From an uncultured Eubacteriales bacterium (GTDB lineage: Bacteria > Bacillota > Clostridia > Christensenellales > CAG-314), in assembly GCA_900546875.1 (NCBI GenBank), contig URET01000007.1, forward strand, positions 1 through 48,087: 48,087 bases of DNA, read 5' to 3'. This document shows positions 8,318 to 15,628 of the stretch, piece after piece. The notes beneath the pieces are model-generated. The model was not told the origin of the DNA, did no database searches, and worked only from the letters and a program-made list of their open reading frames with translations. Made by a program: the position numbers and the translations under genes. The number at the start of each line of letters is the position of its first letter. Position 1 is the stretch's first letter.

Positions 8318-9529
8318 ATGGAAAAGATTAAAATGACAACGCCGCTCGTGGAAATGGACGGCGACGAAATGACGCGAATAATATGGAAGATAATCAAGGA
8401 TGAGCTGATATTGCCTTTTGTAGATCTTAAGGTGGAGTATTATGATCTCGGGCTCAAAAACAGAGACGAAACACGCGATCAGATCACAATTGAAGCTGCA
8501 AACGCCAATAAAAGACTCGGCGTCGGAGTGAAGTGTGCAACCATCACGCCCAACGTTCAAAGGATGAGCGAATATAATCTGCACGAGATGTGGAAGAGTC
8601 CCAACGGTACGATACGTTCCATTCTGGACGGTACGGTTTTCAGAGCGCCCATCATAATAGACAGCATAAAGCCTGTGGTAAAGAATTGGAAGAAGCCCAT
8701 AACGATCGCGCGTCATGCGTACGGTGACGTTTATAAAGGCGTTGAAATGGTGACCGATGAGCCGGGTACGGCTAAGCTTGTGTTTACGGGAGAAAGCGGC
8801 AAGGTGACCGAAGCCGAAATACAGAAGTTCAAAGGTCCCGGGATAATTCAGGGAATGCATAATACGGAAAAAAGTATAACGAGTTTTGCTCATTCCTGTT
8901 TCAGGTACGCAATAGATACAAAGCAGGATCTCTGGTTCTCAACCAAAGATACAATAAGCAAAAAGTACGACGGCAGATTCAAGGCTATATTTGAAGAGGT
9001 ATATAAAGAGTATAAGGATGAATTTGAGAAACTCGGGCTCACTTATTTCTATACCCTTATAGACGACGCAGTAGCAAGAGTCATAAGAAGCGAAGGCGGA
9101 TATATCTGGGCATGCAAGAATTATGACGGAGACGTTATGAGCGATATGGTGAGCACAGCGTTCGGATCACTTGCGATGATGACAAGCGTTTTGTGCAGTC
9201 CTGACGGCAACTTCGAATACGAGGCAGCTCACGGGACAGTCACGCGTCACTATTATAAATATCTCGAAGGACAGGAAACAAGTACGAATCCCATGGCGAT
9301 GATATTTGCATGGAGCGGCGCACTCAGAAAACGCGGAGAAAAGGATCAACTGCCCGATCTCGTCGCTTACGCCGATAAACTCGAAAAAGCCAGCCTCGAT
9401 ACTCTTAACGACGGCATCATGACTAAAGACCTCGTAAATCTTGTGGAAGGCAAGACGGTCAAGGCAGTAAATACAAATACCTTTATCGCGGAAATAAAAG
9501 CAAGACTGCAGTCTTCTTTGCATACTTAA
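8318..9529 (+). CDS. icd: NADP-dependent isocitrate dehydrogenase, eukaryotic type
   Basis: A 403-residue homodimeric-type enzyme that oxidises isocitrate to 2-oxoglutarate and CO2 with reduction of NADP. Almost its full length matches the eukaryote-like NADP-IDH group: VEMDGDEMTRIIW at the N-terminus, ATITPNVQRM, the substrate loop KSPNGTIRSILDGTVFR, the metal-binding YTLIDDAVARV and the coenzyme-binding EAAHGTVTRHYY. A CGGAGG site precedes ATG 8318, 12 bases after the aconitase gene. It ends the operon and gives NADPH and a glutamate precursor. Confidence 0.95.
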   Translation: MEKIKMTTPLVEMDGDEMTRIIWKIIKDELILPFVDLKVEYYDLGLKNRDETRDQITIEAANANKRLGVGVKCATITPNVQRMSEYNLHEMWKSPNGTIRSILDGTVFRAPIIIDSIKPVVKNWKKPITIARHAYGDVYKGVEMVTDEPGTAKLVFTGESGKVTEAEIQKFKGPGIIQGMHNTEKSITSFAHSCFRYAIDTKQDLWFSTKDTISKKYDGRFKAIFEEVYKEYKDEFEKLGLTYFYTLIDDAVARVIRSEGGYIWACKNYDGDVMSDMVSTAFGSLAMMTSVLCSPDGNFEYEAAHGTVTRHYYKYLEGQETSTNPMAMIFAWSGALRKRGEKDQLPDLVAYADKLEKASLDTLNDGIMTKDLVNLVEGKTVKAVNTNTFIAEIKARLQSSLHT

Positions 9530-9574
9530 ATGCCTGAAAAACGATACATAATATCGGTATGAAAAATGATTTGA

Positions 9575-9602
9575 GGAGTCCGGGATGCCGGACCCCTTTT
9601 TT
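9575..9602 (+). terminator. terminator of the cit-acn-icd operon
   Basis: Inverted repeat 9575-9583 / 9588-9596 (GTCCGG-GATG-CCGGAC core with one inner mismatch), followed by six T residues. Confidence 0.85.
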
Positions 9603-9691
9603 GTAAGCCGTTTTATAAAAAGCATCATGAACGTCGTGCGGCTGCTTTAACAGGGAATGGTTACGAAAGAATAAAGAAACTTCAGATAATA

Positions 9692-9829
9692 TCAGTGTAA
9701 ATACCGATAAGCAGCGTAAGCCGATCGGATTTCTTTAAATTCGCTGACGCCTTTATCGTTGCTTAAAACGGTAAGAACATACGGCATGCCGGATCCGAAC
9801 GACAGCCCGATAAAATACGAAGTCGCTTC
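9692..9829 (-). pseudogene. C-terminal remnant of an unidentified gene
   Basis: On the minus strand a 45-codon open stretch opens directly after a TAA and ends at TGA 9694-9692. It has no start codon or ribosome binding site. The peptide (starting EATSYFIGLSFGSGMPYVLT, ending SAYAAYRYLH) looks like genuine protein, with balanced composition and a hydrophobic strand pattern. I read it as the tail of a decayed gene that once extended into 9830-9976. I do not recognise the family. Confidence 0.4.
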
Positions 9830-9840
9830 TTAAATTTGAC

Positions 9841-9876
9841 AAAACACTTGATTTAAAGAGTGTTTTCGTTTATAAT
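9841..9876 (+). promoter_or_regulatory. promoter with overlapping palindromic operator for the GH29 gene
   Basis: -35 TTGATT (9848-9853), 17-base spacer and perfect -10 TATAAT (9871-9876). A perfect 8-bp inverted repeat AAAACACT (9841-9848) / AGTGTTTT (9859-9866) straddles the -35 and spacer, where a repressor would block RNA polymerase. A TTGACA at 9836-9841 is too far from the -10 to be used with it. Confidence 0.7.
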
Positions 9877-9976
9877 GTATAGTGTTGTCAGATTTTTCCG
9901 AAGGAATTACCATGCGGCTACGAAGGAGAATTTTAATTATCACGACGGGAGCTTACGGTGAAAACGGGGTAGATCC

Positions 9977-11044
9977 ATGAATAATATCGACTATTTCAGA
10001 AATGCGAAATACGGCTTGATGATCCATTTCGGACTTTATTCTTTATTGGGCGGATTTTATAAGGGGAAGAAAGGCCCGGCATACGCGGAATGGATACAGG
10101 CTTTCCACAAAATTCCGGTTTCGGAAATGAAGACGCTTGCAAAAGCCTTTGACCCGATTTACTTCAACGCGGACGAGATATGCGATCTCGCGGTGAAATG
10201 CGGGATGAAATATATAGTGATCACCGCCAAACACCACGAAGGATTTGCGCTATATAAGTCTGAAGCGGACTCTTTCAATATCTGTGACGCAACACCTTTC
10301 GGAAGAGATATCATATCGGAAATGTCGGGAGCATGCCGGAAGTACGGTCTGAAACTCGGGCTGTATTATTCGCAATGCATAGATTGGAATGAAAAGCACG
10401 GCGGAGGCTATAAGTCGGATCCTGAAGGAGCAGCAGGGGTCTCGTGGGAAAACAGCTGGGATTTTCCCGATAAATCGGAAAAAGATTACGGAATTCTTTT
10501 TAATAAAAAAATTTTGCCGCAAATAAAAGAACTGATGACAAATTACGGAGATATATTTCTTGTATGGTTTGACATGCCGTTGGATACCGATCCTGATTTC
10601 AGCAGCAAGATATATGAAACGGTGAAAAAGCTTCAGCCGGACTGTCTGATAAATTCCCGTCTGGGCAACGGCTTTTACGATTACGTTTCTTTGGGAGACA
10701 ACGAGATCCCCGAGAAAATTCCCGAAGATTGTATTTCGGATCATAACGATATATACGGATTTAAAAGATCGCCGTACGGTTTGTACGAATCTGCCTGCAC
10801 ACTCAACCGTTCCTGGGGATATTCGTCGGTGGACAACGAATGGAAGTCACCGGAAAAGATTTTGGAAAACAGACTCAGACTTGAAAAAACGGGGATAAAT
10901 TATCTGATAAATGCGGGTCTGGATTGGATGGGAAGAGTACCTTACCGGGCAGCTGAAATATTGCTGGAAACTCAGGAGCTTTATAAAAAGGTGAGATGTT
11001 CCGAAAAGGACAGAACGCGCCGAACTGAAATCGATGCATGTTGA
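9977..11044 (+). CDS. alpha-L-fucosidase-like glycoside hydrolase (GH29)
   Basis: A 355-residue single-domain protein with the GH29 TIM-barrel landmarks: NAKYGLMIHFGLYS near the N-terminus, AVKCGMKYIVITAKHHEGFALY (about 72-93), LKLGLYYSQCIDWN (about 125-138) and DIFLVWFDMPLD (about 190-201), whose Asp in WFD matches the usual nucleophile position. There is no signal peptide, so a cytoplasmic enzyme acting on imported fucosylated oligosaccharides is likely. It lacks the C-terminal beta-sandwich of longer fucosidases. It is a single-gene unit behind an apparent operator. The acid/base residue cannot be assigned by eye, so activity is not certain. Confidence 0.82.
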   Translation: MNNIDYFRNAKYGLMIHFGLYSLLGGFYKGKKGPAYAEWIQAFHKIPVSEMKTLAKAFDPIYFNADEICDLAVKCGMKYIVITAKHHEGFALYKSEADSFNICDATPFGRDIISEMSGACRKYGLKLGLYYSQCIDWNEKHGGGYKSDPEGAAGVSWENSWDFPDKSEKDYGILFNKKILPQIKELMTNYGDIFLVWFDMPLDTDPDFSSKIYETVKKLQPDCLINSRLGNGFYDYVSLGDNEIPEKIPEDCISDHNDIYGFKRSPYGLYESACTLNRSWGYSSVDNEWKSPEKILENRLRLEKTGINYLINAGLDWMGRVPYRAAEILLETQELYKKVRCSEKDRTRRTEIDAC

Positions 11045-11130
11045 TAAAAAGGCAAAAGATAATACAGATAAGATGCGCCGAGATTTGTTCGGTAAGGTCG
11101 GAAGGAGCAAAAATACCGTGATCAGAGCCG

Positions 11131-11150
11131 CCGGACATACATATGTCCGG
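11131..11150. repeat. 20-bp palindrome downstream of the GH29 gene
   Basis: Perfect 8-bp arms CCGGACAT / ATGTCCGG with an ACAT centre. No T-run follows in either direction, so it is not a clear terminator. It could be a protein site or a weak transcript end for the GH29 gene. Confidence 0.5.
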
Positions 11151-11211
11151 GGAAAAGCAGCCGCACTTTAATATGTAAAAGGAGAATTTCTGAAAAGCGC
11201 TTTTAAAAGCC

Positions 11212-11240
11212 TTGACAAAAGCCTTCCGAAGTATTACAAT
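11212..11240 (+). promoter_or_regulatory. promoter of the rex-adhE-hydrogenase operon
   Basis: Perfect -35 TTGACA (11212-11217), 17-base spacer, -10 TACAAT (11235-11240). The start site would fall near 11247, inside the inverted repeat at 11245-11276. Confidence 0.85.
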
Positions 11241-11244
11241 CAAA

Positions 11245-11276
11245 TCGATAAAAATATGTCGATATATTTTTACCGA
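11245..11276 (+). promoter_or_regulatory. candidate operator at the rex-adhE start site
   Basis: A 13-bp inverted repeat, TCGATAAAAATAT (11245-11257) against ATATTTTTACCGA (11264-11276), with one mismatch and a 6-base centre. It sits at +1 of a strong promoter and could bind a dimeric repressor. It does not match the usual Rex box TTGTTAANNNNTTAACAA, so the regulator is unknown. Confidence 0.6.
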
Positions 11277-11338
11277 TATATCAAAGCAAAAAGCGGGAAG
11301 TGCATACGTGAAAGGTGTGCGTGGAAAGAGGAAGGCAG

Positions 11339-11998
11339 ATGGCGATAGAGAACATACCGTCGAAAGCGACGTTTAACAGGATGCCGGCGTATCTTAAGGT
11401 ATTGCGGGAGATGAAGAAGGAGAAGCGAGACACAGTGTCGTCCGTGACGCTTGCGGAGGCTTTGGGGATAAATTCATCTGTAGTAAAGAAAGATCTTTCG
11501 GCAGTCAAGGCGGATGACGGAAAGCCGAAGGTCGGGTATGTGATCGATGCGCTGATACGTGATATTGAAGAGTTTTTGGGTTATAATAATACAAAGGACG
11601 CCGTATTGGTGGGAGCCGGGAGGTTAGGACAGGCTTTATTGAGTTACAAGGGTTTTGAAGCTTACGGGCTCAATATAATAGCGGGTTTTGATGTAGATGA
11701 CAGGGTGATCGGGCATGATGTAAACGGAAAGAAGATCTTGCCTACCGGGAAGCTCGAGAGCATCATAACCAAGCTGGACATAAAGATAGCCGTATTGACG
11801 GTCCCCAGAGAGAGGGCTCAGATAATGGCTGACATACTGGTATCATGCGGGATACGTGCGATTTGGAATTTTACGCCTGAAAGACTCAGACTGCCGGAGG
11901 GGATAGCGGTCAAGAATGAAGATATGGCCGCGTCGCTGGCGGTGCTTTCCGGACAATTGAGAGAGATTTTCAACAAGGAGAATCAGGAGGAGAAATGA
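11339..11998 (+). CDS. rex: redox-sensing transcriptional repressor Rex
   Basis: A 219-residue NAD(H)-sensing repressor that controls fermentation genes according to the NADH/NAD+ ratio. An N-terminal winged helix (TFNRMPAYLKVLREM, then VSSVTLAEALGINSSVVKKD) is followed by a Rossmann domain with the nucleotide motif VLVGAGRLGQALLSY (about residues 84-98) and the FDVDDRVIG segment. A C-terminal helix for dimer swapping follows. ATG 11339 has AGAGGAAGG at proper distance; the earlier in-frame start at 11315 lacks one. It overlaps adhE by 4 bases (ATGA), so the repressor is probably co-made with its expected target. Confidence 0.94.
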   Translation: MAIENIPSKATFNRMPAYLKVLREMKKEKRDTVSSVTLAEALGINSSVVKKDLSAVKADDGKPKVGYVIDALIRDIEEFLGYNNTKDAVLVGAGRLGQALLSYKGFEAYGLNIIAGFDVDDRVIGHDVNGKKILPTGKLESIITKLDIKIAVLTVPRERAQIMADILVSCGIRAIWNFTPERLRLPEGIAVKNEDMAASLAVLSGQLREIFNKENQEEK

Positions 11999-14592
11999 GA
12001 GAAAGAGAATTTGTAGACAGCGTAGAGAAGCTTGAGAGCGAGATAGAGCGAGTCAGGGAAGCTCAGAGTAAGTATGCCGGGTATACGCAGGAAGAGGTAG
12101 ACAAGATATTTTTTGAGGCTGCCATGGCGGCGAACAAAGCGAGGATAACGCTTGCGAAGGCGGCTGTAGCCGAGACCGGTATGGGAGTAGTTGAAGACAA
12201 AGTTATAAAGAATCATTATGCTGCGGAGTATATATACAATGCATACAAGAATACCAGGACCGTAGGAGTTATAGAGGAAGACAAGGCATACGGAATAAAG
12301 AAAGTAGTGGAGCCTATGGGAGTGATATGTGCGGTGATACCCACCACGAATCCTACTTCCACTGCGATATTCAAGACCTTATTGGCGCTCAAGACGAGGA
12401 ACGGAATAATAATCAGTCCGCACCCGAGGGCAAAGGAATGTACGATACAGGCAGCGAAGGTGGTATTGGAGGCTGCAGTCAAGGCGGGAGCGCCTGAAGG
12501 GATAGTTGGTTGGATAGACAAGCCCGGATTGGACCTGACTAATATGCTTATGAAGGAAGCGGACGTAATACTTGCAACCGGCGGACCGGGGATGGTCAAG
12601 GCGGCGTATTCGAGCGGGAAGCCGGCAATAGGCGTAGGGGCGGGCAATACACCCGCGATAATAGATGACACAGCCGACATAGTGCTTGCGGTGAATTCAA
12701 TAATTCACAGCAAGGTATTTGATAACGGTATGATATGTGCGTCCGAGCAGTCCGTGATAGTGCTTGACAAGGTATATGATGCGGTAAAGGAAGAGTTTCG
12801 GAGGCGCGGATGTTACGTACTGGATGCAAGGGGCAAGGAACTTGTCGGGAAGACCGTGATAATAAACGGCGGAGTCAATGCCAAGATAGTAGGGCAGCCT
12901 GCATGCAGGATAGCCGAGATGGCCGGGGTTTCGGTTCCTGAGGGCACCAAGATCCTTATAGGAGAGGTAGAGAGCGTAGGGCTGGAAGAGGAGTTTGCTC
13001 ACGAGAAGCTTTCGCCCGTACTGGCTATGTACCGTGCTGTAGATTTTGAGGACGCGGTAAACAAGGCAGAGAGGCTTGTGGCTGACGGAGGATACGGTCA
13101 TACGTCATCGCTTTATATAGACGTTGCTCAGCACGAAAAAACCGAGCGTTTCATGAAAGCGATGAAGACATGCAGGATACTGATAAATACGCCTTCGTCA
13201 CAGGGCGGATTAGGTGACTTATATAATTTTGCCATGACGCCTTCGCTGACTTTGGGATGCGGAACATGGGGCGGAAACAGTGTAAGTGAAAATGTGGGGA
13301 TAAAGCATTTGCTGAATATAAAGACAGTTGCGGAAAGGAGAGAGAATATGTTGTGGTTCAGGACGCCGCAGAAAGTTTATATAAAGAAGGGGTGTCTGCC
13401 TGTAGCGCTCAAAGAGTTGAAGGATGTGATGGGGAAAAAGAGGGTGTTTATAGTGACAGACAGTTTTCTGTACAGCAACGGCTATACACGTCCGATAACG
13501 CAGAAGCTTGATGAAATGGGGATAACGCATACGACATTTTATAATGTGGCGCCTGATCCTACGCTTGCGTGTGCGAAGCAGGGAGCGAAAGAGATGGAGG
13601 CGTTCAAGCCTGACTGCATAATAGCTGTAGGCGGCGGGTCGGCGATGGACGCAGGGAAGATCATGTGGGTGCTTTACGAACATCCCGAAGTGGATTTCAT
13701 AGACCTTGCCATGAGATTCATGGATATAAGAAAACGTGTATACACATTCCCTCATATGGGGGAGAAGGCGTATTTCATAGCAGTTCCCACAACAGCCGGT
13801 ACCGGAAGCGAGGTTACGCCTTTCGCGGTCATAACAGAGGAAACAAGCGGAGTAAAGTATCCTTTGGCTGATTACGAGTTACTTCCGAACATGGCGATAG
13901 TAGACGCTGACATGATGATGGATGCGCCAAGAGGACTTACTGCTGCAAGCGGTATCGACGCCGTGACGCATGCATTGGAAGCGTATGCTTCTGTGATGGC
14001 TACGGATTATACCGATGGTCTTGCATTACAGAGTCTGAAGGTGATATTCGAGTATCTGCCGCGTGCATATGAAAACGGAAGCAAGGATCCTTTTGCGAGG
14101 GAGAAGATGGCTAATGCCGCCACGATGGCAGGCATGGCGTTTGCGAACGCATTTTTGGGCGTATGTCATTCCATGGCGCACAAGCTCGGTGCTTTCCATC
14201 ATTTACCTCACGGCGTGGCAAATGCATTGATGATAAGTTATGTGCTGAGATACAATGCAGAAGAAAAGCCCGTAAGGATGGGGACATTCCCGCAGTATGA
14301 CCATCCTCATACTCTCGGCAGGTATGCGGAGATAGCGGATCATCTCGGACTGGGCGGCAAAACCGAAGGGGAGAAGCTGGAGAAGCTGATAGAGGCTGTG
14401 GAAAAACTGAAAGAGAGAATAGGAATAAAGAAGAGCATAAAGGAGTACGGGATAGAAGAGGAAACTTTTTTAGCTTCACTTGACGAAATGACGGAACAAG
14501 CTTTTGACGATCAGTGTACCGGTGCGAATCCGAGGTATCCTTTGATGAGTGAGATCAAAGAGATGTATTTAAAAGCTTATTACGGCAAATAG
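11995..14592 (+). CDS. adhE: bifunctional acetaldehyde-CoA/alcohol dehydrogenase
   Basis: An 865-residue fusion that reduces acetyl-CoA to acetaldehyde and then ethanol, regenerating two NAD+. The N-terminal aldehyde dehydrogenase half (about 1-440) has VIPTTNPTSTAIFK, GAGNTPAII and the catalytic cysteine Cys248 in GMICASEQS. The C-terminal iron-dependent alcohol dehydrogenase half (about 455-865) has VGGGSAMDAGKIMW, TTAGTGSEVTPFAV and the metal motif CHSMAHKLGAFHHLPHGVAN. The length matches AdhE (860-890). This is the main ethanol branch and competes with the hydrogenases encoded downstream for reductant. Confidence 0.97.
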   Translation: MREREFVDSVEKLESEIERVREAQSKYAGYTQEEVDKIFFEAAMAANKARITLAKAAVAETGMGVVEDKVIKNHYAAEYIYNAYKNTRTVGVIEEDKAYGIKKVVEPMGVICAVIPTTNPTSTAIFKTLLALKTRNGIIISPHPRAKECTIQAAKVVLEAAVKAGAPEGIVGWIDKPGLDLTNMLMKEADVILATGGPGMVKAAYSSGKPAIGVGAGNTPAIIDDTADIVLAVNSIIHSKVFDNGMICASEQSVIVLDKVYDAVKEEFRRRGCYVLDARGKELVGKTVIINGGVNAKIVGQPACRIAEMAGVSVPEGTKILIGEVESVGLEEEFAHEKLSPVLAMYRAVDFEDAVNKAERLVADGGYGHTSSLYIDVAQHEKTERFMKAMKTCRILINTPSSQGGLGDLYNFAMTPSLTLGCGTWGGNSVSENVGIKHLLNIKTVAERRENMLWFRTPQKVYIKKGCLPVALKELKDVMGKKRVFIVTDSFLYSNGYTRPITQKLDEMGITHTTFYNVAPDPTLACAKQGAKEMEAFKPDCIIAVGGGSAMDAGKIMWVLYEHPEVDFIDLAMRFMDIRKRVYTFPHMGEKAYFIAVPTTAGTGSEVTPFAVITEETSGVKYPLADYELLPNMAIVDADMMMDAPRGLTAASGIDAVTHALEAYASVMATDYTDGLALQSLKVIFEYLPRAYENGSKDPFAREKMANAATMAGMAFANAFLGVCHSMAHKLGAFHHLPHGVANALMISYVLRYNAEEKPVRMGTFPQYDHPHTLGRYAEIADHLGLGGKTEGEKLEKLIEAVEKLKERIGIKKSIKEYGIEEETFLASLDEMTEQAFDDQCTGANPRYPLMSEIKEMYLKAYYGK

Positions 14593-14601
14593 GAGGAGAT
14601 T

Positions 14602-15351
14602 ATGAATAGTGGAAAAGTACTTGCAGTACGTAATTTAAAGACCATTTACCGTGACGGAGAGAGAGTCATAAAGCTTTTCGACGACAGTTTCAGAAAATCC
14701 GATATATTGAACGAGGCGTTGAATCATGCGCGCGCGGAGGAGACAGGGCTAAATGTGCCGAAGTTGCTGGAGGTGACGGTCAAAGAGGGCAAATGGGCGA
14801 TAGTCACGGAGTTTATAGAAGGTAAAACGCTTGAAAGACTTATGCAGGAGAATCCGGAGAAAAAGGATGAATACCTGGAGTTTTTCGTAGATCTGCAGAT
14901 GCATGTACACGAACAGCGTTCGCCTCTGTTAAACGTATTGAAGGAGAAGATGGACAGGAAGATAAATGAGGCGGATATAGACGCAACCATGAAATATGAT
15001 CTTCATGTCAAGCTTGAGAGTATGCCGAGACATAACAAGATGTGTCACGGAGACTTCAATCCGGGCAATATAATCATAAGAAGTGACGGAACGCCTTTTA
15101 TACTTGACTGGTCGCATGTGACTCAGGGCAACGCATCTGCAGACGTGGCAAGGACTTATTTGCTTTTCTGGTTGTCCGGGGACATATCCGGAGCTGAAAA
15201 GTATCTGGATCTGTTTTGTGAAAAGAGCGGAACAGAGAAGAGGTATGTACAGAAATGGATTCCTATTGTAGCGGCGTCTCAGCTGGTGAAAGGGAAGAAA
15301 ACCGAACGTGAATTTTTACTGCATTGGATAGATGTGGTTGATTATCAATAA
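14602..15351 (+). CDS. APH/choline kinase-like phosphotransferase
   Basis: A 249-residue protein with a protein-kinase-like fold. It has an N-terminal ATP-binding lobe (VIKLFDDSFR around residue 22, VTEFIEGKTL around 70), then the catalytic loop MCHGDFNPGNIII (about 149-161) and the metal-binding LDWSH (about 170-174), the Brenner-type motif of aminoglycoside phosphotransferases and choline kinases. The substrate is unknown; drug resistance is unlikely given the metabolic operon. It lies 9 bases after adhE and shares the operon with a PP2C-type phosphatase, so it could modify a protein or a metabolite of the electron-disposal pathway (inference). Confidence 0.8.
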   Translation: MNSGKVLAVRNLKTIYRDGERVIKLFDDSFRKSDILNEALNHARAEETGLNVPKLLEVTVKEGKWAIVTEFIEGKTLERLMQENPEKKDEYLEFFVDLQMHVHEQRSPLLNVLKEKMDRKINEADIDATMKYDLHVKLESMPRHNKMCHGDFNPGNIIIRSDGTPFILDWSHVTQGNASADVARTYLLFWLSGDISGAEKYLDLFCEKSGTEKRYVQKWIPIVAASQLVKGKKTEREFLLHWIDVVDYQ

Positions 15352-15366
15352 GGAGAAAACGGAAAT

Positions 15367-15624
15367 ATGTTGAAAGTAACGGTATGTATAGGAAGTTCGT
15401 GTCATTTGAAGGGCTCACGCAGGGTGATCGAAGAGCTTCAGTATTTGGTAAAGAGCAAGGGGCTCGGGGATGATATAGAGCTCAGCGGAGCATTTTGTAT
15501 GGGTAAATGCAGTGAAAACGGCGTAAGCGTAACGGTCGACGGAGAATACTATGCAGTGGATCCTGACAGAGTAACCGAATTTTTCGACGACGTGATTCAG
15601 AAGAAATTGAACGAAAAGAAATAA
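15367..15624 (+). CDS. thioredoxin-like [2Fe-2S] ferredoxin (NuoE-like)
   Basis: An 85-residue thioredoxin-fold ferredoxin. The four cluster cysteines follow the NuoE/HydC pattern: VCIGSSCHLKGS near the N-terminus (two cysteines five apart) and GAFCMGKCSENGV in the middle. It is probably an electron carrier or small subunit for the hydrogenase-like protein encoded 5 bases downstream; such proteins accompany bifurcating and sensory [FeFe] hydrogenases. ATG 15367 has an AAGGAG site. Confidence 0.88.
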   Translation: MLKVTVCIGSSCHLKGSRRVIEELQYLVKSKGLGDDIELSGAFCMGKCSENGVSVTVDGEYYAVDPDRVTEFFDDVIQKKLNEKK

Positions 15625-15628
15625 GACT

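Noticed and set aside
6491..9628. Large minus-strand ORFs opposite acn and icd (up to 340 codons)
   Set aside because: They are complements of strongly conserved genes, have biased Arg/His/Tyr-rich composition and lack start signals.
11073..11171. Short ORF of 32 codons between the GH29 gene and rex
   Set aside because: No ribosome binding site and no recognisable protein character; it overlaps a 20-bp palindrome.
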